From assembly GCA_030490835.1 (NCBI GenBank), contig CM059971.1, positions 52,624,012 to 52,688,011 of the forward strand: a DNA stretch of 64,000 bases, in the 5' to 3' direction. Below, piece by piece: positions 11,850-23,998 of this stretch. The position numbers and the translations under genes were made by a program. The number at the start of each line of letters is the position of its first letter. Within the stretch, counting starts at the first letter, position 1. Below the pieces are notes generated by a model. The model saw only the letters and a list, made by a program, of their open reading frames with translations, was not told the DNA's origin and made no database searches. This stretch comes from Annona cherimola. Lineage: Eukaryota > Streptophyta > Magnoliopsida > Magnoliales > Annonaceae.

Positions 11850-12539
11850 TCCACTTTTTCTGTAGATGTAATTCGTAATTTTTCTTAAAAATAAGGTTTT
11901 TTAGGATTTTTCAAATTTTGATTAATTAATTCCATGCAATGATCACATGCATGGAATATATATCCGATCGTGTGGCCCGGTTTTTAACGGATTTGATGCA
12001 GTGTCCGAATGACTCGTGGATGGCAGGTAAATGGGAGGGGTATGATACATCGTTTGCATCTGAGCCCTTGTATTGGCTTCTTACGTCGTTGGATGGCACG
12101 CTGTGTCAGAGATCCGATGCATGCATGCTGCAGTTGCTGCTGCTGTCAACTTGCCATGCTGGGGTGGGCTTTATTTTGTGCTCGGCTGGGATGGGTACCT
12201 CCATGCGCAGTCACTTGAAACTGCACACTTGGGATTCTTCGGACCCTACTAAAAAACGCAAAAAAATTGTGGCCCACCGCTCTGTATTTAATCAATATTT
12301 GTTTGGAATTCCTGTCCGTTTGGTCGCTTCTTCCTTTGGGAAGCCCTGAAACCCGGCGCGTTCGTGATAAAAACGCTAAAAATTTTGGGCGGGAATTGTA
12401 CGCTTGGACCGTTGGGCGTCGAGTGTCTTTTCCGCGTACCACATAGGCAAATACCAATCGCATCTCCCGTTACAACGAACTTCAAAGAGTGCTATTGATT
12501 GCTAACATGTGAGGCAATTACCTCTCTTTCTTGAGCACC
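11850..12539. other. Intergenic downstream of the zinc-finger gene
   Basis: Holds a 136-codon plus-strand frame (11939-12349) and overlapping minus-strand frames. None has a recognisable domain. The plus-strand frame has no motif or repeat matching a known family, so I treat it as chance. Confidence 0.5.
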
Positions 12540-12971
12540 GATCTTTTCAGACCGGTCGGGGATTTCCGACCGGTCAAAAATTTTTTTTTTTTTTTTTTTT
12601 TTTGAAAATAATTTTATAAACTTGTTAATCTAGTTATATTTAATTTATAAACCAAGTTTTATCATTTTTGGATATATCTATATATTTATTTTGGATTTTT
12701 AAATACGGGGGTATTTAAAGTAAATACCCCCGTATTTAAAAATCCAAAATAAATATATAGATATATCCAAAAATGATAAAACTAGTAAATACCTCCGTAT
12801 TTAAAAATCCAAAATAAATATATAGATATATCCAAAAATGATAAAACTTGGTTTATAAATTAAATATAACTAGATTAACAAGTTTATAAAATTATTTTTC
12901 AAAAAAAAAAAAAAATATATATTTTCAGACCGGTCGGAAATCCGGTGATTTCCGACCGGTCTGAAAAGATC
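12540..12971. mobile_element. Near-perfect fold-back MITE with ACCGGTCGG ends
   Basis: Termini GATCTTTTCAGACCGGTCGG (12540-12559) and its reverse complement (ending at 12971) are identical over 20 bases. The arms continue through a T/A run, TTTATAAACTTGTTAATCTA and AACCAAGTTTTATCATTTTT. The centre holds an inverted TACGGGGGTATTTA, and one arm carries an extra ~59-bp tandem copy (about 12727-12785 against 12786-12844). It is non-coding. The AACCAAGTTTTA(C/T)CATTTTTGG block is shared with the elements at 6.5-7.3 kb, suggesting one superfamily. No clear target duplication was found. Confidence 0.85.
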
Positions 12972-14267
12972 ATTCGTCCTCTTTCTTATTGTTTCGTCAA
13001 TTAGGAATGCTGTTTTTGGTGGCTTGTAATGGAACGAAAATTGATTCATATTACAACATGGGCTTTCCTTCCTTGTATGCGGGCAATTTTTTAGTATTTT
13101 TTTGTTACATGTAAGTCATGCATAGGTGCACAACTTGGGCCCAGTTCGGCCAGAAGCAGTGTTGAAACTCTGGATTTTTCGGCCCGAACCCGGACCGAAT
13201 TCAAACAGATCTTGGTTTCGGATTTAGATAAGCTCGAACCCTGTAAACCCAAACCTAAATTTCTATTTACATAAAAAATATATTTTTTATTATAATAATA
13301 ATATATCAATATCATATTCGGATTTCAGGCAGGCAGGCCGCAGGCGTCCAGGCAATAGCCTTTTCAATTTTGTCTTTCGGCCGGCCCTTTCTGGCTTTCC
13401 CCTTTCTTCCCGCTCGGGCCCACGGAGGAACATAGGATTTGCAAGTGTATTTTTGCGATTTTAAAAAGGATTTTGGCATCCCATAAAATTTTTTTTTTTT
13501 GGCATGGATGTAATTTATATTTGAACTGTTGGCATGGATGAAATATTTTAGTTTTTCATTGACATGAATACCCTTTTTTCTATTTTTTTAAAGTTATATT
13601 TCAGTAAATGATAACAAAACCACTGTCTAACGTGAACAGAAATTTAGAAGGAATTATTGTCCGAATAATATCTGAACCCGGAAGTCCATTAAAAACCCAT
13701 AAATTCCAAAGATTTATTTCATTTGATTTTCTCTTCACATTTACTATCCTTGTCCAGTTTCCCCCCTAAATCCAGAGGTTTGTGTGTGTAAGACAAATTA
13801 CAGTAAAAATAATTATTCAGCACTATCATAATTATTAAAAATACGAGTAAAAAAAAGATAAGCCCTACCTATTATGTTCAATTCCTGAAGGTTATCAATT
13901 CAAAACTCAGCATTGACAATGCAGAGTTGAAGAAAAATTCGACCAATGTAATTAAGAAATTAGCTAATCTGAATTCCAAATTTGCGATTAGGTCCAAGCT
14001 TTTGTAATTTGAAAAGCAAGAACGCTCCCGCATAGTTTTTTATGTACAAATGAAAGTTTAACCAATCAAATTCTTACCTGGTGAATTTGTCTTTATCAAA
14101 GTATTCTTTTTTTTTTTCGTTTTTTGGGTTTGCAAAATTAATAACTATAAGCCAATAAATACCTCTATGGATATTTTTTACAAAAGAAAATGTGAAACCC
14201 ACACGTAAAATAAATATCGTCTGCACTATGATGGCGACGAAAACCGTAAGATAAATAAAATTTAGGA

Positions 14268-14530
14268 CGAGTTTATTTAGCTATAAAACTTTTCAGCCAA
14301 ATTTTTCCAATTTAAAACTTTTTACTTTTGTATAACTATCTTATTTTAAAATTATTATTAATATCTTCTTATATAATTATCCTAATTTTTAAATCATTTT
14401 TATACAACTAATATATATATTTTGATATTATTATATTTACTATTTATCATTGCCCCTACTATATGACACCATTTTTTCTCATTTTAAAAGATTTTACACA
14501 AAAAATTAAATGAAAAAACCTTTGGAAAAG
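14268..14530. mobile_element. Diverged Tourist-like MITE relic
   Basis: The order ATAACTATCTTATTTT, CCTAATTTTTAAATCATTTT, TATACAACTA, TATTTACTATTTATCATTGC, CCCTACTATATGACACCATT parallels the two better-kept MITEs at 55775-56065 and 60636-60901. The termini are degraded. It lies inside the hAT-like element. Confidence 0.45.
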
Positions 14531-14913
14531 TAAGAAGAGAGAGAGACAGGTAAATACAAATTTCAATACATTTGCAATTGATATGATAAGGTTTATCTTA
14601 CAATTGGATGGTAAATTGATGTATATAGTTGTTATATTGATGTTAAATTGCAGAATGACAAACAGTTGTATTTCTACATTGTCAAAAATAAAGCTATTAT
14701 TCTACTAGATGTGAAGAGAAGGCTCAAAACAGATTTCCTTCTTTCTACTCTTAAGCGGTATTTGAATTTTTCTTGCTTTCGTATAATAAATTATTTTTTA
14801 AACTTTTTTATACAACAGGTTTATGATAAAAACTATATATATAGGATGAGTAACAAGGACATATTAATAGGAGAATGTCAACCTAAAACTCAACCCGAGC
14901 CCGAATTTCAAAA

Positions 14914-14997
14914 ATAGGGTTAGGGTTCGAGATTTACAAATAGGGTTAAGGTTAGGGTTGAAGTTTTACAAATAGGGTTAGGGTTAGGGTTAGGGTT
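14914..14997 (+). repeat. Telomere-like AGGGTT repeats in the hAT-like subterminus
   Basis: Three clusters of (TTAGGG)-type hexamers, each introduced by (TTT)ACAAATAGGGTT or a close variant. The longest, at 14973-14997, holds four units. The unit is the 6-bp form rather than the 7-bp TTTAGGG of most plant telomeres. The clusters sit just inside the right end of the hAT-like element, so subterminal transposon repeats explain them better than a captured telomere. Confidence 0.7.
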
Positions 14998-15037
14998 GAG
15001 GTGAACCTGAGTTTCATGAGTCCGAGTTGCACCTCGA

Positions 15038-15459
15038 GTCATGCATTGTATTTAAAACTGTACTTAGACTTGTTTAGCAATGAGAAAAAAATAAAAGGAA
15101 TTTTTTTTTTGAAAAACTAAGAGAATGGTGATAAATTTAATGGGCGATTGTTACGAGTAAGAGAATAAAATTCAAATATAGTAGGTATTTATATGGATAG
15201 GTGTGAAAATCGAATGTAGAAATGACAATAGAAAAAGTAGGTTATTTAAATAGGTAAAGTATCAAATTATATCAAAATTGACAAGAATAAATAAGTTTAA
15301 TAGTACTAAGAGATGGAGGGAATTAGGAGGAAATGAAATTTTGATTCGTGTTTAACAATAGAATTTAATGAGAAAACGAAGACCTTGCACTGTTGTGGAA
15401 GAATGAGACGGATTTGAACATTTAGTCATACTCTTTACACCATATTGATGCTATATAAT
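15038..15459. other. Intergenic, no gene seen
   Basis: AT-rich sequence between the hAT-like element and the LINE remnant. No frame or motif recognised. Confidence 0.4.
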
Positions 15460-16745
15460 AGGTCCAGGCAGCCATAGATTATTGAGGATAACAGGCTTTT
15501 ACGAGTCTCATGAAGCTCGTAGAAGAACATTATCATGGAACCTACTGAGGCAGTTGAAGACACAATCAGATTAGCCTTGGGCTCTAATAGGTGATTTAAA
15601 AATGAAGCTCTAGGAGAATTAGAGTATAGTAGTAGAAGACAAAAACCACAATTTCAAATGGACAGATTCATGGATGCATTGGATTACTGTGGGCTAATTG
15701 ATTTTGTTGGGCCTACTATGACACAGAGGAATAATTGAAGGGAACAAGTAAGGTTGAAGCATGCCTCAATAGACGCCTCACAAAATTGAACTGGATGCCA
15801 ATGTGCCCCTTTGCCATGGTCATTCATAAAGTGTTAGCTATATCATATCACTGCCCAATTATCCTAGCTGTTGAAGCCCACATTTGTTGGCAAAAGGATA
15901 AAGAGGCAAGCGAAATGATCAATGAAAGAAGGGAAAAAGTAGGTAAGGCATGATTAAAATTTTTAATTGATTAACTAAAAGCTTAAGAGATGTGGAATTT
16001 AACTGATGGATTAGAGTGAAAAGTCCAAGGGGAAAATCAGCTAGTTACTGCAGAAAAGCCAACACAAGATTGAATTATTGAAATTGCAATCACCTTCAGA
16101 TATCAAAGATAAAGAAATCGAGAGATGAGAACAAATTGTAAACTCCCTACTACAAGATGAAGAAGTCCTGTGGAAACAATGCACCAAAGTGCAGTGGTTA
16201 CAGCAGAGTGATAAAAATATAAATTTCTTCCATCAGGCTACCTTGGAAAGAAGAAGAATAAGTTTTATCGAGACAATCCAAGATGCCAACGTAAGATGCT
16301 TCAATGAAGAAGCTGAAAGATAACTAGCAATCATTAACTACTTTAAACAACTGTTCACGTTAGGGAATTTAAGGAATTTTAGAAAGATTGTTGACAATGT
16401 GAACCTGAAAATTAGTTTTAAATAAAGAAGAAATCTAACTAAGACGTTGTAGATGGAGGAGGTGCTAAATGCAATTAAATCTATAGATTCAAACAAAACA
16501 CTGAGTATTGATGGGATGTTAGTGGAATTTTTCCAACATAACTGGGAAAAAGAGAAAGAAGACTTATTCATAGCTTGCAAGTAGTTTATGGAGGAACCAT
16601 CACTAGAAAGGCAATAGGAAATGTTGAAAGAAGTCAGCTAGACTATGGTCACATTGATTTCGAAGAAAAAGGGGGTCACGTTGTACTCATAAGCCTTTAT
16701 AATGTTATATATAAGGTGATTTCAAAAGTGCACAGATTATAACCT
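15460..16745 (+). pseudogene. Broken L1-type LINE (endonuclease to early RT)
   Basis: Plus-strand fragments of a plant L1-like ORF2, interrupted by stops and frameshifts. The order is collinear with the family. A TGFYESHEARRRTLSWNLL-like endonuclease segment lies near 15496-15555, and LDYCGLIDF near 15677-15705. Then comes the endonuclease end with HCPIIL (~15860-15877), and WKQCTKVQWLQQSDKNINFF with HQATLERRR near 16171-16260. EEVLNAIKSI..NKTLSIDGM follows near 16456-16520, then VTLISKKKG and ISLYNVIYKVISKV near 16640-16735. The RT palm is missing: homology stops near 16745 where an unrelated dispersed repeat begins. Clearly non-functional. Confidence 0.85.
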
Positions 16746-17240
16746 GTAGTATATAAAAGATAGCTCCTGTGAGGAAATCTCGACTATAGCTAATTCAATC
16801 ATCTTAGAAAATAGAGAAATATAATAAAACTTATGACTAATCTAAAAAAGAAAAAATATTAATAATATAGTGGTATAAATAAGATTTATGAACAAGGGCT
16901 ATTAGACATCTAGAATCTAAGGTTTCATACGTGAAGTTTTCATGATGGATAATTGGCTTGCTTATTTAATCCGGATAATTCGTATTAAAGGAAAACAACC
17001 TTAAAATAATTTTACATCCTCTCTCGTGGCATTAAAGACATACCTCAACCTTCATAATCGACTATTCTCATAGGATTATGTTAGTTAGAGTTTATGACAA
17101 TTCATGAAATTCCTCAAGGTTGCCATGCGTATTCTCATAGTTTAGACTTCTAGGTTTAATATCTTGATTATTAGATATTAGACTTTCACATCTTGGTTCC
17201 TTCACCTAATATATTAAATCATGCAATAAAGCTTTGTTCA
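16728..17240. repeat. Dispersed repeat, copy 1
   Basis: Aligns by eye with 22671-23190. Shared blocks include GTATATAAAA..GAT near the start, TATTCTCATAGGATTA(A/T)GT, TTCCTCAAGGT, TATTCTCATGG-like, TTTAATATCTTG(A/G)TTAT and TTCACCTAATATAT. Non-coding. This may be part of an LTR or large non-autonomous element, but no termini were identified. Confidence 0.6.
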
Positions 17241-17297
17241 CAAAATAAGCTTATCGAGACTTGTGGTAAGTATTCATTCCCTATGTTATAAATTATA

Positions 17298-20124
17298 TGC
17301 AGTGCCTTGCCGGCCACCGCCCCGGACCGGCGGTCGCTATGATAGAGATCTGGCAACATCTCTTAAAGATCTGTCATAATTTTGAAAGCAAAAGACTACA
17401 TGTATATAAAAATTCACTTATGACAACCCTATTTATCCACAACTAATTTATCAATTAGACATATGAGAACAAAAATCAATTAAAATACAATTATTTCCAT
17501 CATTTGCATCTTAGCAGGAGTAAAATACACACTTATAATTCTCAAACACATTAAATAAGACATCAACATACCATACATCTATGACTCACGATCCTAGTAT
17601 ACAAATACATCTTACAATTAATCATATAATATCCATTACATGTCACATACACATCAGCGTTAAATAATTATAACCCAAAGCTAACATGACTTCTACTTGA
17701 AATACCCCACATCAGTCTAAGAAAATATTTTATAGCTAAGTGCTTGCAATTTAGTCTTGCTAAAAATGTCAAAACTAAATATGTGAGTCGGGCAAACTCA
17801 GTAAGTAGGTGCGATTGGTAAAAATAATGGCCAAATTCATCATATGTCATGCCACCATATGCAACGCAAATACCAGACTCTCACTAGCCCTATACAATCA
17901 TACCATGTCACAAACATATATATTAAACAAACCAACCTCATGTCCATCAAGAGCCATGAACAACTCTATCCTCATGTCAATAAAGGTTCATGAATAACCC
18001 TATGCAAACCATGCATATGCATCACTCATGCCATATGCATCATGCTCATGCTCAATTTAAACCATGCACCATCAGCCTATCAAAACTATGCACAAATACA
18101 TGACCAACAATTCCATACCATTTTCAAAGGGCCTAACAACAATTCATTAAATCAACATTTCACATGCAAAAGCTCATACCAAACTATCCCGAAATCCATC
18201 CAAATACACGACCTATGTCAATTCTCAAAATTCAAACAAACATCCAACAATATCCTCTAGCATAAAGTTCAAGCCTCATTTCAATTCACACAACCCATGT
18301 TCATCAAGCCTATCACAACTTATATTCCAAATAATTCAACATTACATATTCCCTCAAGTATTTCAATATATTATTCATATCATTAAGGTTTTACACATCC
18401 ATTTATACATGGTTTCTAAGCATTAAGCCTCAGTTAGGCATTTCAACAAATACCTTATAGACAACATATGAAAATCAAATTAAACTCAGAATTCATGGAA
18501 TTCCACCCAATACATAATAATATTATACAAAACCACTTCTAAACATTTCTATTTCATCCTTTACAAGTATTTCCATCAAAACTCCTAATTTTCAACCTCC
18601 CTACAATCTCTACACAAGCTCACCTCTCAACAATTCATCAAAATCACAAAAAAAAAACAAAATACGGTGCCTACAAACAATCACAAAAGTATTATGATTC
18701 TAACCCATATCCATGTTTTGATTCAATTTCACCTAAAATTCTTCAAGTTCTCCTTAGCTTGAAGCTCTCTTCTTAATCCAAGAAGCTTTCTTGATGTAAC
18801 AATGACATAAATTCAACACGTTTGAGTAATTTTTCATAGAGTTAGAGAGCTCTAGGGTCATGGGAAGGAAGAAGGGAAAGAAATGGGGTGAAAATGGGGT
18901 GGATTCGGACCCTCCCCACTTTAAACATATTGCCACACGGTTTGGCCCATGTGATTCTATAAATCACATGGTTTGACCTGTGTGGGCCCATAAACGGCCT
19001 AATTTCAGCTATCTTGCACCATGTTTCCCATAACTTTCTTTAGACAACTCCAATTGAGATGATTCCTTTTGCTTGGATTTATAACTTCAAGTAATATCTC
19101 TCCACAAAATTTCAGCTTAAAATTCCATTATCAAAAAATATGACATGTATTTTACTATGCATCTTTACCAACTACTTTCATTTGTTCACAACACATGTAG
19201 CTATATCATGCAAAATGTGTCCAAAAACTAAAACAATCATTAATACACATATCATATCATCATAATAGCGCATTCATGTCATTTGTTTGATTAAAACATG
19301 TCTTATATAAAATTTGATCCATTAACTCATCTCTCTAGCTGTTTTACCTCTACAACAAGTTTCATTAGCCCAAGTCACATATGTCATGTATTACCTCCAA
19401 AATCACTTCTCACACATCACACATATATCTAGCGTCTCATCCATGCCATAAACCACCATGTTCCCTGTCATTTTAAAAAATTTGCGCTATTATGACTCAA
19501 TTCTCATTTTCTTACCGAATTTTAAATGACTCAATTCTCAAAGTCATTCTCTCAATTTTTTTGCCAAACATCATGAACATATTTTCATTATATTTAGAAT
19601 CATTCTCTTACAAATCATGGCTCACATTAATGACTCTTGGTCATTTCTATCATCACAATTCTTTTGGGCTTAACTATACAATTATGTCCATTTTCATCAT
19701 ACATCTAAATCTTCCATTCAAATCTCACCCATAACCATAGATATCTATTATCACGCTAGGAATTTTATCCAAGCCTAAACACATTTTAAAATGAATCAAC
19801 TCCTAATAATGCACTTATCTAGTTCAAAGTCCATACACAAGGGTTAAATATCAAATATTTATCATTCTATCAAAACAAAGGTTTCCACATATCCAAAAAC
19901 AACTAACAAACGTGTGTATATACATCTCGAGCGTCTATTAAGTTATTTTTCAAAATTCACTCATCCATTTTTCAATAACTAAAATTGCACATTTAGCACA
20001 ACTCGTGTAGTCTTTCACATATTCAATCCTTGATTAATTAAAATATTACTATTATCTGGTTTCTCAGGTTATATTATATGTATCATTGTCTATTTACATA
20101 GTTATTAATACCTAGGGCATTACA
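17298..20124 (-). mobile_element. 3' LTR of a decayed Gypsy element (minus strand)
   Basis: The boundary at 20124 (GGGCATTACA) is followed by a purine tract and the GAGGACGAAATTTTTT end of a Ty3/Gypsy pol, read on the minus strand (20125-20160). The other boundary at 17298 matches the sequence beside the primer site at 21327. The LTR therefore spans about 2.83 kb. It includes the CATGTCCATCAAGAGCCATG block also present in the solo LTR at 48252-49772, so the two families are related. Confidence 0.75.
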
Positions 20125-21305
20125 TTCTACCCTCCAACAAAAAATTTCGTCCTCAAAACTTGTATATAGAATCAGCTTGAGACATGGATGTCAATTTCTT
20201 TCAAGTCTCTTAAGCGTCCAAGATACATCTTATCTTTCTTAATCACTCTCACTAGGCATGCATTATCGGTCATTTTAACTTATATAACAATGAAACCAAC
20301 TCTAGAGCCCGAGCCCCTTATCGTCCATCGTAACAATATCTATTACACACATTTCGTTTCATCTCATTCATGACTAAACTCAATGATAGGGTCAATACTC
20401 CAAATCATCATTCCAAAACACTATCCAATCTACCATAGAGATCAGTCCCTTAACACAAAACACTTGATCATGCACCGATTGAACACAACGTGTCAAACCT
20501 TAAACTATAATCTCACAATCAAGTTTATACAACTACTAGGAATCCAATTCCCAAATCTCAAACAAAAGTCAAATCAAGTACTGAGGGGCAACCCCTTAAA
20601 ACACAAAATTCCCTAGTCATAAATCCAAACCAATACTGGGGACCAACCACCCGAAATCAATGTGATATTATGAACTAATATCGGGAGTCAACCTCCCCAG
20701 TTCAATCACATCAAACATCAATACCGAAGATCAACCTCCCCATTTGAATCACATCCAAAGTAATTCCAGGAATCAACCTACCCATTTAAATCATATACCA
20801 AGTTAATACTGGGAATTAACTTCCCCGTCTCAGTCATATCCCAAAACCAACATCAGGAATCGAACCCCAAAACTATAAAATCTAAATCTCAATACTGAAT
20901 TACCACAGAGAGTTCCCACAACTCTCGAAATAGAATTCAACAAAACATGAGTTTCCAATACCCTAAATGCATAGATAAAACACGTTCCAATAAGCCAAGC
21001 AAACCAAACCCTCTTATCCTTTCATATCCACACCAATAACCTTTCTTATCATCTCTCTAAGAAATTATCCTTCTCAATAATACATAATATATTATCTATA
21101 CCTCAAAAATGCACACAATTAGTCAAACATATTCTCTTCATCCTAAGAAATTACTAATCATTTCTAATCCATATCTCCAAACCAATACTTTGCACAAATT
21201 TCATTCATCTCAACTTTCACCCTTATTTTCATTCTATCTTACTGCCAATATTCTCAATTACCTTATATCACTATGCTCCTTTTCTTTCTTTTCAATTCAT
21301 CCTAG
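20125..21305 (-). pseudogene. Residual interior of the decayed Gypsy element
   Basis: Only about 1.2 kb lies between the LTR end and the primer site, far less than a full gag-pol. The pol C-terminus remnant sits at 20140-20165. The rest includes repeats of the form AATACTGGGAATCAACCTCCCC at roughly 65-base spacing (20620-20860). No long frame. The internal coding region has been deleted. Confidence 0.6.
20640..20860. repeat. Short tandem motif in the Gypsy remnant
   Basis: A unit of the form ATCAATACCGAAGATCAACC, TCCCCATTTGAATCACATCC recurs about four times with 50-65 base spacing and substitutions. Probably tandem duplications in the untranslated part of the element. Confidence 0.5.
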
Positions 21306-21322
21306 TGCATGCTCTGATACCA
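21306..21322 (-). other. Primer-binding site (tRNA-Met type)
   Basis: The minus strand reads TGGTATCAGAGCATGCA. TGGTATCAGAGC is the usual plant LTR-element primer site, matching the 3' end of initiator tRNA-Met. It lies four bases from the LTR boundary at 21327, which fixes the element's orientation as minus. Confidence 0.85.
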
Positions 21323-21326
21323 CTTC

Positions 21327-21722
21327 TATAGCACCTTGTCAGCCATTGTCTTGGACCAACAGTCGCTGCGACAGAGATCCGACAACATCTCCCTAAGATC
21401 TACCATAATTTTGAAAGCAAAGGACCACATGTATATAAAAATTCACCTATGGCAACCCCAGGTATTTATAACTAATTCATTAATTAAACATACAATAGTA
21501 AAAATCATTTAAACTACAATTATTTCCATCATTTACATCTTAGTAGGAGTAAAATACACATTTATAATTTCCAAATGCATTAGTAAGACATCAACAGGCC
21601 ATACATCCATGACTTATGATCCTAGTATACAAATACATCTTACAACTGATTATATAATATCCATTATATCTCAGATACACATCAACCTTAAATAACTATG
21701 ACCCAAAGCTAACACGACTCTT
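21327..21722 (-). mobile_element. 5' LTR fragment of the decayed Gypsy element
   Basis: Aligns with 17298-17690: CCTTG(C/T)C(G/A)GCCA, AGATC(T/C)GGCAACATCTC-like, AATTTTGAAAGCAAA, CACATGTATATAAAAATTCA, ACCCAAAGCTAACA. Homology stops near 21722, so about 2.4 kb of this LTR has been lost. Confidence 0.75.
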
Positions 21723-22670
21723 GATTGTATTAGATAATGTCTTTGTATGGATTCCTTGCAATTGAATGAAAGATAGATGTGCTTTTTTTCCATTCCATCC
21801 AAGTCCTTGAAATTAAATGGAATGGCTTTTTAATGAGGCATCCCTTTTAATAAAAAATTGACAGGAATAAATGAGATTTTCTTTACTTTTTCTTATTACA
21901 AAACTAAATGTCTACACATAACAAATCAAATAGATTGACAACTTTTATAATCTAGATTGCTAAAGAAATATGATTTTAAAGAACTCAGTGCATTTGGGCT
22001 TGCATGAATCTACTATATCTAATAAAAATAATTTTTTATATCTTAAAAATATTTCTTTTGGAGTAAACAAGTGCATGTAATGGAAAAAGAGTGCATCGAT
22101 AATCATGTATTCATAAATAGACTATCTTTACATAATTAATACTAGATGCAATCAAGTGCCATTTTCTTAGACATGTTTATTTTTATAATATACACTTTTC
22201 AAAAGTTATTTTTTGATGTAGAGACTTACATATCAAGTTGACTGTTTGACTGCTGAAAATTTTACCATGGTGAAAATGGACTTAGAAAATTATTGTTGAG
22301 ATATTATTTAAAAAGCTTATTTAATAATATGGTAAGAAGGCATTTAGCTCTTGGGTAAACATGGATTCGAGTATCCATAAAATAATATATTTTTAATTTT
22401 TCGTATCAAATTTTATTATTGAATTGCCAAGTCAAATAACATAAAATGGCAGTAATGTAGTAGCCCTCTTTTTGAATCTTGTGCCACAAATAGAAAAATT
22501 CCCATTGGATTATGGCTTTTAAGCCAAGACGTAATGGAGAGTGGGCATAGAAAAAATCTAGAGAGAGGTAGAGATTGGTTGGCACGTTGCTGCTGTAGGT
22601 GGAATTTGAATAAAATAGTTGGGTTAGCATCTTTGTTCTTTCAAAGAGAGGTAAGTGTTTGCAATCTCTT
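21723..22670. other. Intergenic, no gene seen
   Basis: AT-rich single-copy-looking sequence. The 91-codon minus-strand frame at 22406-22681 carries no known motif. Confidence 0.45.
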
Positions 22671-23998
22671 CGTAAGTGCATAGATCATAGATTATAGTAT
22701 ATAAAATATCGATCCCACAGGAAATTCAGGACTCAAGACATTGCTTTTAAACACTTACATCAAATACCATGCGAATAGAAAGAGTAAAGAGAAGGAAATA
22801 ATAAGAAAAGAGAATGTCCAGAATGGAAAACTAGGATTAGAAATCAAGGGATGTTAGCACTAGGGTTTAAGATTTCACATGTTTTCTGCAATGGATACGT
22901 AGAGTACTTACTTAGTCTAGATATTATGTGTTAAAGAGAACAAACTCCTAAATTATCCTTGTACCTTCTCTCAAAACCTGCAAGGCGTAACCCTAATATA
23001 TTCTTAACCAGTTATTCTCATGGGATTAAGTCAATTAAGATTCATTAAGTTTTGTGGCCGTTCTTGATATTCCTCAAGGTCATCATATCTATTCTCATGG
23101 TTTTAGATTTCAAGTTTAATATCTTGGTTATCGTATATTAAACTTTCATCTTTTGGTTCATTCACCTAATATATAAGAATCATTGCCAAATTGAGAGCTT
23201 AACCACTAAGCAAGTATTAAATCATATGATATTAAATTAACAACCAATATATTTCGTAAAAAAATTAAAACAACGATATCCGCTACATTGTACACATGTT
23301 AGATCCTAAATCCTAGATTAAGGGTTTAACTTAGCATGTTTATGATAAAATCTAAACACAAAGCAATATTGTATTCAAAGTTCATCTCAAACACAGTAAT
23401 TAAACTAAAAGAAAAGAAGAAATAAAAAAGCTTATTGATTAGAAGCCCCGGTGTCTCTTGACTTCCTCAAGCAACTCATCGCTTCTCTTTTTATCTTGTG
23501 CTCTTCACCTTCTCTCGATCCTAGACCTTAACTAAAGCTCCCAGGACATTTTAGGATGCCTTAGAATGTTTCTAAATAGTGTTTATATAGAGATCTCACA
23601 ACCCCTTGTGCATAGAGTCTGAATTGTGAATGATTTTGCGTAGCCAGGGGTACACACGGTTTGAACCATGTGACACTCTAGAGTACGCTATTCCTTGCGT
23701 AGTTTTGCACAGTTTCTTCCCGTTTCGCCCCGATTCGCATCGAAACTTTCCCAACATGTTCATGGTTGCTTTGATCCTTGTTTTAACTCCTTTAAAACCT
23801 TCAAAATTATCAAATCAAATTTGGTCTTGATCCTTGAGCTTTGAACTTCTCAAAATAAGCACATTTTTATGCTAAATAAGCAGACCATCTTCAATTGCTT
23901 ATAACTTTTGATCTAAGAGGAATTATAGGAGACACAATAGATCAATGAAAACCATTTTTCAAGCCTGTCAATGTGGTAATCTAAGGATAGCCCGGTTA
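22671..23998. repeat. Dispersed repeat, copy 2 (longer)
   Basis: Its first 520 bases align with copy 1 at 16728. The remainder (to 23998) continues with a conserved-looking non-coding segment containing CCCGTTTCGCCCCGATTCGC near 23720-23740. It ends where the Copia LTR starts with TGTTGTGAACTC. The 66-codon frame at 23630-23830 has no motif. Confidence 0.55.

Larger units (their letters stand above)
13123..15037. mobile_element. hAT-like non-autonomous element with 8-bp duplication
   Basis: The sequence GTCATGCA directly flanks both sides (13115-13122 and 15038-15045), an 8-bp duplication typical of hAT elements. Inside it, the left end TAGGTGCACAACTTGGGC and the reverse complement of the right end (TCGAGGTGCAACTCGGAC) are imperfect inverted repeats. 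They resemble the ends of the better-preserved element at 50042-51415 (TAGGGGTGCAACTTGGGTC). No transposase frame is present. Subterminal sequence is rich in ACCCGA/CCCTAA-like words. The age is apparent from the divergent ends. Confidence 0.65.

Noticed and set aside
11939..12349. 136-codon plus-strand frame downstream of the zinc-finger gene
   Set aside because: No domain, no matching partner frame elsewhere and no splice or start context. Frames of this size occur by chance in GC-balanced segments.
14914..14997. Interstitial telomere or chromosome-fusion scar
   Set aside because: The hexamers lie within an element with an 8-bp duplication and hAT-like ends, and are interrupted by non-telomeric words, so a transposon origin is simpler.
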